Source: Chloroflexota bacterium (GTDB lineage Bacteria; Chloroflexota; Anaerolineae; Anaerolineales; E44-bin32). Taken from it: a DNA stretch of 56,849 nucleotides. Positions within the stretch are counted from its first letter, which is position 1; each line of letters starts with the position of its first letter. Where the stretch lies: contig JADFRG010000016.1 in NCBI GenBank assembly GCA_022561385.1, positions 1-56,849 of the forward strand, written 5' to 3'. This document shows, piece after piece, positions 1 to 8,365 of the stretch. The position numbers and the translations under genes were made by a program. Below the pieces are notes generated by a model. That model searched no databases, was not told the DNA's origin, and saw only the letters and a program-made list of their open reading frames with translations.

Positions 1-247
1 GACGACTATCTGGAATTCTCCGCCGAGCTCGGCAGAGAGCCGGAGCGTTCGTTCTCGGGCAAGTTCAATGGGCAGGGTACCTCCGGACCTGCACCGCCGG
101 ATCGTCTATAGAGCAGAGTTGGACAACATGAGCATGAACAGTTGGTTTGTCCGTACTCTCGCAAGCAGCGTGGCTAAGCCGGGGGACACGAACGAGCTTG
201 CGGACTGGTTTGAATCTCCGCGGCGACAGGCCTCCTCCTGCGCGTGA
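1..247 (+). pseudogene. HicB-family antitoxin, C-terminal part, frameshifted
   Basis: The window opens inside a gene. Frame 1 reads DDYLEFSAELGREPERSFSG, which matches the end of the HicB antitoxin core, but it runs into a stop at 109-111. Shifting to frame 2 from about position 71 restores VPPDLHRRIVYRAELDNMS followed by NSWFVRTLASSV, the typical ribbon-helix-helix tail of HicB proteins, ending at the TGA at 245-247. One extra G in the GGG at 70-72 explains the break. HicB normally neutralises the mRNA interferase HicA and represses its own operon. A hicA gene would lie to the left and cannot be seen. The fault may be a real mutation or a sequencing error. The family call rests on motif recognition only. 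Confidence 0.7.
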
Positions 248-396
248 GGGTAGGTATCCTCAGCTTGATAACGCCAATGCTCCTGCGCGGACACTGAACC
301 TGGTTGCGTGCGCGGAGTCAGATATGTGGATGCCCAAGAAGGACCAAAAAAAACTCTTGCTCCTGACCAAGCCGGATTAGCGGTCTCCTTCTCAAC

Positions 397-906
397 CTAG
401 GATTGGCAGGCAGACCATAATCCTCGGCCAGCGGCCTCAGCGGCTAGCTCAAGCTCCAATAGCTCATCATAGTGCTTTGTGTCGGGGGGGTAGTAGTAGG
501 AGTAAGCAAAGCCTTCCTCAACGAGGACGGCATTAACAAACGTGTTGCCTACATAGACATATCTGAGCAATCGCTCATAGGCATCTCGGTCTGTTGTGTC
601 AAACTCGAGCCTAACCAGTTCCCCCTCGACAAGCTCTCGATTTCTCTCGGTGGCTTCCGGGCCATAACACTCTAGCCCTCGTCTTGGGTGGTTGGTCTCA
701 GGTGTATCGATTCCGAGGTATCGAACACTTTCGCCGGATTCCAGAAGAATGGTGTCGCCATCGATCACGAGCGATACAAGAAACAGATCAGTGTCCTTAT
801 CTGCCAGGTACCTACTTGCGAAATAGAAGAAAAGAGCCGCCAGCAGGGCGGCTCCGATCAGGATAAAACCCAGTAACGAGGCTCTCCGGCGAGCGCTCAG
901 GATCAA
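397..906 (-). CDS. Membrane-anchored thermonuclease (SNase-like)
   Basis: A 169-residue protein with one N-terminal membrane helix (roughly residues 10-30) and a staphylococcal-nuclease OB-fold domain. The catalytic signature is present: VIDGDT, then RYLGIDTPE with the Arg, Asp, Thr and Glu of the active site, and later the second Arg in ERLLRYVY. The family hydrolyses DNA or RNA with Ca2+, and the helix suggests action outside the cytoplasmic membrane. I chose the TTG at 906 because it overlaps the TGA of the upstream lipoprotein gene (TTGA) and has GGAG a few bases before it; the longer reading from 1011 would lie inside that gene. The two genes therefore look translationally coupled. The start choice is inference; the family is clear. 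Confidence 0.85.
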   Translation of the reverse strand: MILSARRRASLLGFILIGAALLAALFFYFASRYLADKDTDLFLVSLVIDGDTILLESGESVRYLGIDTPETNHPRRGLECYGPEATERNRELVEGELVRLEFDTTDRDAYERLLRYVYVGNTFVNAVLVEEGFAYSYYYPPDTKHYDELLELELAAEAAGRGLWSACQS

Positions 907-1379
907 CAGGTCTCCACTTGGGAGCGGCTCGTTGCGACGATTTGGGGTAGGCCTCTGAACCTGGTTACTTCGCCGGTCACCACAAGGCATCTCCCATCGT
1001 AGTCGGACCAATCCTCACCCCACACTAGCAATGTGAAGCTGTGGGATGGAAAGGGCGCGTCATTGCAGAAGGTGGGTTCGCCGCTAATGTCAGGGCGGTA
1101 ATCGCAGTCGGCTCTTTCAATTCGGCATGTGGTAAACGTTCCCGCCTTCGCACGAGAACAATCGTCATAGGGAGGACTTGTCGGTGGAAGGGTGGGAGGA
1201 GGCTGGCTCGATGGAGGCGTGGGCGGAGGTTGGGTAGGTGGTGGCGGAGCTGGTGGCTGATCTGCTTCCGTCGGTGGGGCATCAGTTACTACGACCGTGA
1301 TGACTGCGGGCTGCCGGGAGCATGAAACCGCTACCAAGCCGACCAGAAATAGAAGGATGAACAGGCGGCTCTTTTTCAT
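903..1379 (-). CDS. Lipoprotein with proline-rich linker and possible OB-fold domain
   Basis: A 158-residue lipoprotein. The N-terminus has two lysines, a hydrophobic stretch and a lipobox (LVAVSC, Cys about residue 20). A very Pro/Thr-rich linker follows (about 35-70), then a cysteine-containing domain. Its end, with the pattern GRCLVVTGEVTRFRGLPQIV, resembles the OB-fold of tRNA-anti-like or nucleic-acid-binding domains. ATG at 1379 is preceded by GAGGG at good spacing. It is first in a two-gene operon with the thermonuclease, which suggests that a surface nuclease and an OB-fold lipoprotein act together on extracellular nucleic acid. That role is inference. Confidence 0.75.
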   Translation of the reverse strand: MKKSRLFILLFLVGLVAVSCSRQPAVITVVVTDAPPTEADQPPAPPPPTQPPPTPPSSQPPPTLPPTSPPYDDCSRAKAGTFTTCRIERADCDYRPDISGEPTFCNDAPFPSHSFTLLVWGEDWSDYDGRCLVVTGEVTRFRGLPQIVATSRSQVETC

Positions 1380-1419
1380 AGATGCCCTCTACCCCGTGAA
1401 CCAACCACCTCAGCCCCTA

Positions 1420-1449
1420 ATAATACACCTACCAAAGCTCTTGCTGCAA
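1420..1449 (-). promoter_or_regulatory. Candidate promoter of the lipoprotein-thermonuclease operon
   Basis: On the minus strand TTGCAG (1449-1444) and TATTAT (1425-1420) are 18 bp apart, about 40 bp before the ATG at 1379. No other good promoter lies between them and the start. Confidence 0.45.
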
Positions 1450-2097
1450 TTAAGCTTTCACTGCAAGATTATCAAAGTGGAACACTGGCTTTAGCCGGAT
1501 TTGACAGGCGATGCACGGCAATAGTTCCACCAGAACTGGCCTGTAATCAGCGTTCAGGGCGAGCAAATACCAGGTCGTGGAATAGATGCGTTACTAAAAT
1601 CGTAGTGAGATTTCGCTGACAACGGCTCCATCCTCAGAACTGGAATGGATGTGTCTCCGTTCGAATATGGTCTGAGGGGGCTACCAACCAGCTGCGTGTT
1701 GATCAGAACTTCAAAACCGTAGAGACCCCGGCGGGCCAAAGTGCAACATATGTGAAGACGATCCTGGACAGCCACGGGCATCTCGCTAGCTTGTACTTCA
1801 AACGGAGAATGCCAGCTCTTGAGCTACACGGGCGCATTCACCGCATACGCGGTGAGGTATCCGCGCCAGATACGTCGTCGGCGTGCGGTGAGGTATTCTG
1901 CTAATCGATTTTGCGCTTGTATGAAGATTTCAGGGCCTGGTCGGTCGGCCTCGCGTAAGGCGACCTCCGATCCGAGGGGGGTTGATTCTTTTGATTGAGG
2001 GAGCGCTTGATTAGATTCGGAGCTGGATACGCTCACCGGCTCCAGGCGACCCGGATCGCAGCAATCATAACGGGAGTCTACCAAACCTCGGGGTGCG
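1450..2097. other. Long gene-poor stretch with no recognised gene
   Basis: About 650 bases without a convincing gene. A minus-strand reading at 1554-1781, open back to about 1820, gives a 75-90 residue protein without a recognisable family, without a good ribosome binding site and with mixed composition; it could be a gene remnant. A 12-base direct repeat, GCGGTGAGGTAT, occurs at 1849-1860 and 1885-1896. I saw no RNA gene. Confidence 0.4.
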
Positions 2098-2111
2098 TAT
2101 AATCGATGTAA
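2098..2111 (+). promoter_or_regulatory. -10 element directly before pcm (leaderless start)
   Basis: A perfect TATAAT at 2098-2103 ends eight bases before the pcm ATG at 2112. Transcription would start within about two bases of the start codon, and there is no ribosome binding site. This is the layout of a leaderless mRNA. Confidence 0.55.
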
Positions 2112-2786
2112 ATGGCTGAAGCAGAGCGGGCAGCACGGGAGCGCATGGTGGAAGTTCAGCTGCGCGGGAGGGACATCACGGACGAGCGCGTGCTGAAGGT
2201 TATGGGCGACGTGCCGCGCCACCACTTCGTCCCGGAAGACCTGCGCCACCAGGCTTATGCCGATGGTCCGGTGCGCTTGGACAAAGGTCAGACCATCTCG
2301 CAGCCCTACATCGTGGCGTTGATGGCGCAGCTCCTTGAGCTAGAGGGAGAAGAGGCCGTCTTAGAGATCGGCACGGGATCGGGTTATCAAGCCGCCGTTC
2401 TATCGAGGCTGGCGGCACGAGTCTATTCACTGGAACGCATCTCGGAGTTGGCTGTCCAGGCGTCGGAGAAGCTGCGAAAACTAGGATACGAGAACGTCGA
2501 GGTCCTGGAGCGTGACGGGTCGAAGGGACTGCCGGAGCACGCCCCGTATTCGGCCATCGTGGTGACCGCCGCCGCGCCCGAACCTCCGGAGCCGCTCAAG
2601 GAGCAGCTCGCTCTCGAGGGCCGTTTAGTGGTGCCGGTCGGCAGCCAGGATGGCCAGACATTGGAGCGCTGGCGCAAGGGCAAAGGCGGAGCACTCAGCC
2701 AGGAGCGCATCGCGCCAGTCGCATTTGTACCCCTCATGGGCGAACATGGCTGGAAAACCGACCATCGCCCATTCTGGGCGCGGTAA
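2112..2786 (+). CDS. pcm: Protein-L-isoaspartate O-methyltransferase
   Basis: A 224-residue cytoplasmic enzyme that methylates isoaspartyl residues in aged proteins with S-adenosylmethionine so they can be repaired. Diagnostic stretches are HHFVPEDLRHQAYAD and GQTISQPYIVALM (substrate region, about residues 36-75) and the SAM-binding loop EIGTGSGYQAAVL (about residue 80). Full length for the family. It stands alone, convergent with the PEP-synthase-like gene on the other strand. Confidence 0.95.
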   Translation: MAEAERAARERMVEVQLRGRDITDERVLKVMGDVPRHHFVPEDLRHQAYADGPVRLDKGQTISQPYIVALMAQLLELEGEEAVLEIGTGSGYQAAVLSRLAARVYSLERISELAVQASEKLRKLGYENVEVLERDGSKGLPEHAPYSAIVVTAAAPEPPEPLKEQLALEGRLVVPVGSQDGQTLERWRKGKGGALSQERIAPVAFVPLMGEHGWKTDHRPFWAR

Positions 2787-2972
2787 CCCGCCGACCGGTA
2801 GGTTCAGGCGTTCGCTTTTTCAACAGATTCTGAAGCGTCTCTTCGTCAAACGGATTTCGCCCCGCCTGAAGCGAACCAATCCACTGCAGGCGAGTGGGGG
2901 AGTATTGATTGTGGGCCGCCGCGCCGGGGTACGGGCGGAGTAAAACCTCTTCCGACGCTCGGACTCGACGGA

Positions 2973-3014
2973 TAATAAAAGCGCCCGTCTCTAGATCAAA
3001 CTGGAGACGGGCGC
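2973..3014 (-). terminator. Rho-independent terminator of the PEP-synthase-like gene
   Basis: An 11-bp perfect stem (GCGCCCGTCTC at 2981-2991 with 3004-3014) closes a 12-base loop. On the minus strand it is followed by TTTTATTAT, so it ends minus-strand transcription about 75 bp after the stop codon at 3089. Confidence 0.85.
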
Positions 3015-3088
3015 ACTATCTATACCCACGTTGCGCCGGCCCGAAATCATCCCCGAGTGGCGCGAACAGCAAAGATGCGAGGGTCGAA

Positions 3089-5395
3089 TTATTTGGGCTC
3101 GACCGGGACCAGATAGGCGATGGCCTCACTGGCTTCGCCGTTCATGACCAACTCGGCTCGCAGGTCATCCGGCAGCTCGATGACGTGCACAAGATCTTTC
3201 CACCTTGCGTCATCGGGAAACAGCCTTGTAAGTGCGTTCGGCGAACGGTCGAAAAACTCCTGGTTGAACTCATCCCTCTCGTCCTCGAGCGCCACGGCCA
3301 GTGGATAAATCCCCGCTTCGACCAGGTCCTGGAAAAAGTGTGTGCCGTAGGAAGGTTCCGGTGCCTGCTCGTCGGCCACAACTTCGATCAGCGCCTTGGC
3401 ATTGTAGATATCCCCGTAACCCACCGGGATGCCCAACCTGGGATTTTGAGTTCCCCATCGACCCGGTCCCATCAGGATGAAAGACTCATCGGCCAGACGA
3501 GCGTTGATGCGGCCAACCAGCCGCGCAATCTCCGATCGATCCGAATCGCTGATGTCTCTCAGGTAACCGTAGGGGGATATGTAGACAATGTACCGAACAT
3601 CCCTGACTCGACCATCGGGGACAAGCCGCCGGCTAGCAAACAGCAGCCGATCCTTGGGAACGTTGGCCGGTATCTCTACCCGCTCCAGCTCCAAATGGCT
3701 CTGCGGCCGACACTGGAGCAAGTACAGACTTTGTTCTTGAGGATTGTCTCCCAGCAGAGCCAGGAACTCAACGTCAACCGGTCGCCGATAGGCCGTCTCC
3801 AGCTTTTTCAAGATATGCATCATGTCGCTGGCAAAACTCGACTGACGCAGCAGGCCACTGAAGGTGATCACCGTTTCATCTGGTTTCAGCGAAAGCGGCG
3901 CCGTGACGAAGTCCTGCAGCACACCGTCCCGATAACGCTGTCCGATCCAGCGCAGATGGGGGGTCCTGCCATTTAACACCTCGCTGACGGGAAGCGTACG
4001 CATGGTATTGGATTCGAAATCAATCAGATCGACGAAGTGCTGAGAATAACGTCGGATCCGGGCCGGGTCCCGGTCTGGGCGCAGCTCCGGATGGCTCAGG
4101 GCGACCAATCGCGGATAGTCGTTGCCGACCTGATCGACGGCCCGCGTCCCCAGGCCCCAAACCAGTCGCACGAAACCAGCCTCGCGACGGATCATGGGGC
4201 TCCAGCGGTACTGATTCTGCGAGAAGGCCACGCCGGCCGCGTCCGGTAAGAAGTACCCGTTCATTCGCCGCCCACGGACCTCCTGAATGAGGACCGCCAT
4301 CCGCTCGTCATAATCGATAAGCCCTTTGCTGCTGCGATACAGCAGCACATCCGGGTTGTAGACTCCGGAGTAGACGTCGGCCACAGCTTGAAGCAAGCTG
4401 CGCAGATTTTCCTTCGGAGTGCCTTGATTTCCACAAAATATGCTTTCGTACTTTCCAGCCAATGAGAATCCAAACGAGTCTTCCAACAGGCTGGACGAGC
4501 GAACGATCAGCGGCGTCTGCCCTAATTCGTCCAGGATCTCTCGCAGTGGATCCACAAACTCCTCTGGAAACCTTCCGTTCTCGTAACTCTGTCGGATTGC
4601 GGGGTATTCCTCACGAATTTCATCTTCGCTCTTGTACTTTTGGTTTGCGAAGTCGAAAAAATCGTTGAATTGATTGAATCGATAAAACACATCGGCTGCC
4701 AGGAACCAAGACTTCGGGAAATTCACCCGACTCAGAATTTCGTCGTCGGCGGACCGTGTCAGAATAGCGCGTGCCAGCTCGATTCCGGCCGCTTTCCCGC
4801 CGATCTTGCCGCGCCCGATGCGGTGTTTCCGGATGGCCTCCAGGTCCGCGATCGAAAGCCATTCCTTGGCGATCCCGACATATTCCAGGTGGTCACTGAT
4901 CATGGCTTTAATCAGTACCACCTTGATCTCCTGGAGGTGGTGCTCCACCTGTGCGCGCTCCTCCCACGGCCGCGATTCGTAAGCCGCTCCCTGGGCATAA
5001 AGCATGTCCCAGGGAGCTAGTTCCGGATGGAACGCAAGCACGACATCGCTCGCCTTGCCACGGTCCGCCAGCGTCTGGCGGACCAGCGATTCGAAAAGCT
5101 CATGCGGCAAGTTGTATGCGAAGTAGAAGTCGGTCAGGTTGTCGCGCGTGATTCGCAGACGATTCATCCACACGTCCGGAGATTCCTGATTATCCGGATC
5201 TCGAAGGCCTTCTCGTTCCTGGGAAAGGATGGATTTCTCGCGGACCTCGGTCTCAAAGGCCTCTTTGGTGATCACGCCGCGCTTGAACATCTCCCCCCGC
5301 ATATGCTCCCGGATCTGAGGCGCCAGAATCGGATATTCATGCAGCTTGAGCAGCAGGGTCAGTACTTTAGGAAAGCCGTCGGGATCGAATGCCAT
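3089..5395 (-). CDS. PEP/pyruvate-binding-domain protein (PEP synthase-like, partial architecture)
   Basis: A 768-residue protein. The centre (about residues 190-560) has the ATP-grasp PPDK/PEP-synthase N-terminal domain: GKIGGKAAGIELARAIL, then PLIVRSSSLLEDSFGFSLAG, and the nucleotide-site part VWGLGTRAVD. It does not carry the swivelling phosphohistidine domain or the PEP-binding TIM barrel of true PEP synthase, so it probably does not perform the full pyruvate-to-PEP reaction. The C-terminal 170 residues include a GPGRWGTQNPRLG motif that I cannot assign. ATG at 5395; TAGAAT at 5418-5413 on the minus strand leaves only a leader of about 10 nt. Followed by a strong terminator, so monocistronic. 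Confidence 0.75.
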   Translation of the reverse strand: MAFDPDGFPKVLTLLLKLHEYPILAPQIREHMRGEMFKRGVITKEAFETEVREKSILSQEREGLRDPDNQESPDVWMNRLRITRDNLTDFYFAYNLPHELFESLVRQTLADRGKASDVVLAFHPELAPWDMLYAQGAAYESRPWEERAQVEHHLQEIKVVLIKAMISDHLEYVGIAKEWLSIADLEAIRKHRIGRGKIGGKAAGIELARAILTRSADDEILSRVNFPKSWFLAADVFYRFNQFNDFFDFANQKYKSEDEIREEYPAIRQSYENGRFPEEFVDPLREILDELGQTPLIVRSSSLLEDSFGFSLAGKYESIFCGNQGTPKENLRSLLQAVADVYSGVYNPDVLLYRSSKGLIDYDERMAVLIQEVRGRRMNGYFLPDAAGVAFSQNQYRWSPMIRREAGFVRLVWGLGTRAVDQVGNDYPRLVALSHPELRPDRDPARIRRYSQHFVDLIDFESNTMRTLPVSEVLNGRTPHLRWIGQRYRDGVLQDFVTAPLSLKPDETVITFSGLLRQSSFASDMMHILKKLETAYRRPVDVEFLALLGDNPQEQSLYLLQCRPQSHLELERVEIPANVPKDRLLFASRRLVPDGRVRDVRYIVYISPYGYLRDISDSDRSEIARLVGRINARLADESFILMGPGRWGTQNPRLGIPVGYGDIYNAKALIEVVADEQAPEPSYGTHFFQDLVEAGIYPLAVALEDERDEFNQEFFDRSPNALTRLFPDDARWKDLVHVIELPDDLRAELVMNGEASEAIAYLVPVEPK

Positions 5396-5574
5396 GTTCT
5401 GTCTCTAAACGTATTCTAGCGAACGCGCGATGGAATCAAAAGAGGGAGTAGTTGGAAAGTTGTGCTAGTGGGTGGGCGGGCGCTCGTAATGGCCCCGGCG
5501 CTGGGCATCCATACATCCGAACATCGTTGAGAAGGGCGGGAGAAGGACAGCGGATTGAGAGTTTCGGGGAGAAA

Positions 5575-6708
5575 CTAACGGCCCAGGTGCATGGGCATTA
5601 CGACATGAAGAAAATCATCACGTCCGACGGGCTTGATCACGCCTGGGGAGGCCGGGCCGCTGGTCTCGAGCGCCACGCTCGACGAATCGACCACGCTCAG
5701 TACATCTACCAGGAACCGCACGTTGAAGGCTATCTCGATAGGTTCGCCTTCGATCGTGGCGTCGACCGTAATCTCGTTGGAGCCTGTCTCGGCGGCGGTA
5801 GCCGTGACTTCGACCGTACCTGGGCTCTGACCGTCGCCGGGAGTGATGTTGAGTCGTGCCGAGTGGGCCGATTCGCGGGCAAAAATATCGGCCGCCTTGC
5901 AGGCGTGCAGAAAACTTGCCGTTGGAAGGATGGTGCGATTGGTGTGGCTGGTTGGGATGATGCCCTGATAGTCTGGAAAGGTTCCGTCGATCAACTGCGA
6001 GACCAACTCGAAGTCACGCCCGCGAAAGATCGCCTGACTTCGGTCTGAGGGCAGGATCATCTGGATGGTCTCTTCGTCGTCGCCCGCGATGCGTGCAAGT
6101 TCAGATAACGCTTTGGCCGGAATGATGACCTTCACCGATCGGTCCACTCCGTTTGCGAGTTCGGCCTTGCGAACGGAGAGTCGGAAGCCATCTGCGGCTG
6201 CCATGGTCATTGACCCGCCCTGGATTTCAATCAAGACTCCCGTGAGCACCGGTCGGGCGTCGTCGGAAGAAGCGGCAAAGGTGACCTGAGAGATCATCTC
6301 TCGAAGGTCTTCCAGATTCAGCTCGATCGCGCCCTCCGCCTCAGTCGCCGGCATGGGGGGGAATTCCTGTGCATCGATACACTTGATGTTGTTGTTAAAG
6401 GTGCCGGAGCGAAGGTTGAGAGTCTGGGTGCGCGTCGTCAGCTCCATCTCCACGGTATCCGGGGGCAGCGTATTGACCAGGTCAACAAACGTGCGTGCGG
6501 GGACGGTGGTAGCGCCTTCGTCCTGTACCTTAGCCCCGACCCAGCAGGTAATGCCCAGCTCCAGGTTAGTGGCGGAAAGACGGAGACGGCCGTCTTCCGT
6601 AGCGACCAGAATGTTCGCTAATACCGGAAGTGTGCTGCGTGGGGACACGGCGCGAGCAACGGTCGCAAGCCCACGTGCCAGGTTCTCTTGAAGGACGGAA
6701 ACTCTCAT
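5575..6708 (-). CDS. dnaN: DNA polymerase III sliding clamp (beta subunit)
   Basis: A 377-residue clamp. The N-terminus (MRVSVLQENLARGLATVARAV) and the C-terminus (VVMPMHLGR, the MPMRL-type end) are typical, and the three-domain length is normal. It tethers replicative and repair polymerases to DNA, so it is a potential partner of the B-family polymerase further along the window. dnaA and recF are not adjacent, and I saw no cluster of DnaA boxes, so this is probably not the replication origin. A minus-strand TATACT at 6742-6737 is a plausible -10, about 30 bp before the ATG. Confidence 0.96.
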   Translation of the reverse strand: MRVSVLQENLARGLATVARAVSPRSTLPVLANILVATEDGRLRLSATNLELGITCWVGAKVQDEGATTVPARTFVDLVNTLPPDTVEMELTTRTQTLNLRSGTFNNNIKCIDAQEFPPMPATEAEGAIELNLEDLREMISQVTFAASSDDARPVLTGVLIEIQGGSMTMAAADGFRLSVRKAELANGVDRSVKVIIPAKALSELARIAGDDEETIQMILPSDRSQAIFRGRDFELVSQLIDGTFPDYQGIIPTSHTNRTILPTASFLHACKAADIFARESAHSARLNITPGDGQSPGTVEVTATAAETGSNEITVDATIEGEPIEIAFNVRFLVDVLSVVDSSSVALETSGPASPGVIKPVGRDDFLHVVMPMHLGR

Positions 6709-6799
6709 AATTTGTGCGCAATCGCGCGTAAATGCGAGTATACCGCGGAGTCAGGGGCGATGCGTGGACAAGGCCTGAGCTCTCGAATAAACTTGGCGC

Positions 6800-8053
6800 A
6801 TGGCGGTTCAGGACACCAAGGCGGAACTTGATTGGCTTCGGGAGCTTGTCTACCAACGCTCCAAGCTGGTCGAGATCAGCCTGACGCTAAATTCCACGCT
6901 GGAGCCTGACAGACTGCCGCAGCTCATCATCAAGATGGCCACCGACCTGCTCCATGCCGAGGGCGCCTCGATCCTCCTGGTAGATGAAAACACCCACGAT
7001 CTCTACTTCGCGGCCGCTACGGGCGGAGATCCCAAGGAGCTGCGCAATATCCCAGTCCCCATGGAAGGCTCCATAGCCGGGACGATCTATCGAAAAAATG
7101 AGCCCCTGATCATCAACGAGGTGGCAAAGGACCCGCGCCACTTTTCGCAGGTAGACGCCAAAACCCAGCTTCAAACCCGCTCGCTCATCGGGGTCCCAAT
7201 GCGAATCCGCAATGAGGTGATCGGTGTACTGGAGGCACTCAACAAACGCGCCGGAGAGTTCACGGAGGAAGACATCCGCACGATTGAGATCATCGCCTCC
7301 ACCGCCGCGGTAGCCATCAATAATGCGCGCCTGTTGGATGCGCTGAAGCGAGCGTATGAGGAGCTCGGCCGACTCGACCGCATGAAAACGGACTTTATCG
7401 CCATCGCCTCGCACGAACTGCGCACGCCGCTGGGCGTGATCCTGGGTTACGCGGCGCTGCTAAAGGAGGAGGCGGGAGGAGAGTCCTCGGAACATGCGGA
7501 GACGGTTTTGAATCAGGCCTTACGGATGCGGAGTCTGATCGAGGATATGACCAATATCAACACAATGAAGGTCGGGTCCAAAGAACTGGATCTGCATCAG
7601 CAGCCGCTGCAGGGCCCCGCCCGCAAGGCCCTGGAGGAGGTCTCGGCGCTAATTCAGGCCAAGGGCCAGGTGCTGACGATCAGCCTGCCGCCCGATCCGC
7701 TGGCAGCTAACATCGATGCGCCCAAGGTAACCATGGCGCTGATCAACCTGCTCAACAATGCCATGCGGTTCACCCCGGCCAGAGGCAAAATCGAGCTCAT
7801 TTTGGAAAAGCACGGTGCTGAGGGGTGGTTGAGGGTGGTCGATACGGGAATCGGGATCCCGGAAGATCAGGTGACTAAGATCTTTGACGAGTTCTACCAG
7901 GTCGAAGACCACATGACACGCCGCCACCAGGGGATGGGGCTAGGCCTTTCCATCGTTCAGGCTATCGCTGAGGCACACGAAGGCCGCGTCTGGGCCGAAA
8001 GCCCGGGGCCTGATAAGGGGGCAACCCTTACGATCGCGCTCCCCCTCAGCTGA
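6800..8053 (+). CDS. GAF-domain sensor histidine kinase
   Basis: A 417-residue kinase without membrane segments. Order: N-terminal coiled coil (about 5-35), GAF sensor domain (about 40-185), HisKA dimerisation domain with SHELRTPLG (phospho-acceptor His about 205), HATPase_c with N-box LINLLNNAMRF, G1 box VDTGIGIP and G2 box GMGLGLSIV. It phosphorylates an unknown response regulator; none is adjacent. TAAACT at 6788-6793 lies six bases before the ATG and there is no ribosome binding site, so the mRNA may be leaderless. The 3' end overlaps the convergent gene at 8046 by eight bases. Confidence 0.92.
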   Translation: MAVQDTKAELDWLRELVYQRSKLVEISLTLNSTLEPDRLPQLIIKMATDLLHAEGASILLVDENTHDLYFAAATGGDPKELRNIPVPMEGSIAGTIYRKNEPLIINEVAKDPRHFSQVDAKTQLQTRSLIGVPMRIRNEVIGVLEALNKRAGEFTEEDIRTIEIIASTAAVAINNARLLDALKRAYEELGRLDRMKTDFIAIASHELRTPLGVILGYAALLKEEAGGESSEHAETVLNQALRMRSLIEDMTNINTMKVGSKELDLHQQPLQGPARKALEEVSALIQAKGQVLTISLPPDPLAANIDAPKVTMALINLLNNAMRFTPARGKIELILEKHGAEGWLRVVDTGIGIPEDQVTKIFDEFYQVEDHMTRRHQGMGLGLSIVQAIAEAHEGRVWAESPGPDKGATLTIALPLS

Positions 8054-8315
8054 CTTCTTCGGCCTCGTGTAAGTAGAGCCTGTCGCCCGCGCGGACACGC
8101 TCCGTCACTTTAATAGCGACCTCTTCGCCGGTCGAGCCTCGCTCAACAGCCTCGTTGTCGACATGCATCGATTCGATCATTTGCTCGAAATCGGTATGAG
8201 CTCCCTTGAAACGTACTTGATCTCCGATCTTGAGATCGGATTCAAGGTCCACCACGCCGACACTGATCTTGCCAAAATAGTGCACAACCTTGCCGATGCG
8301 CTTGCCCTCAGCCAT
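8046..8315 (-). CDS. Free-standing EF-Tu domain 2-like protein
   Basis: An 89-residue protein made almost wholly of an EF-Tu/IF2 domain-2-type beta barrel: GKVVHYFGKISVGVVDL, KIGDQVRFKG and VRAGDRLYL are the usual strand patterns. No GTPase domain is present. Such small translation-factor-like proteins occur in bacteria and archaea without a firm function. The ATG at 8315 has GGAGGAG just before it, so I prefer it to the longer reading. It may be co-transcribed with the MFS gene's strand neighbours but lies last before the convergent kinase. Confidence 0.75.
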   Translation of the reverse strand: MAEGKRIGKVVHYFGKISVGVVDLESDLKIGDQVRFKGAHTDFEQMIESMHVDNEAVERGSTGEEVAIKVTERVRAGDRLYLHEAEEVS

Positions 8316-8365
8316 CTCTCCTCCTACTTCTTCCTGCGTTCCTCTGTTCATACCGCATCTCGATT

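Noticed and set aside
1554-1781. Possible 75-residue minus-strand gene
   Set aside because: No ribosome binding site, no recognised family and unusual composition; kept only as a note in the gene-poor stretch.
2909-3976. Plus-strand 355-residue open reading frame
   Set aside because: It lies antisense to the PEP-synthase-like gene, has no known motif and runs through the terminator of that gene; a shadow frame.
5396-6799. Replication origin near dnaN
   Set aside because: No cluster of TTATCCACA-like boxes, no AT-rich stretch, and no dnaA or recF nearby.
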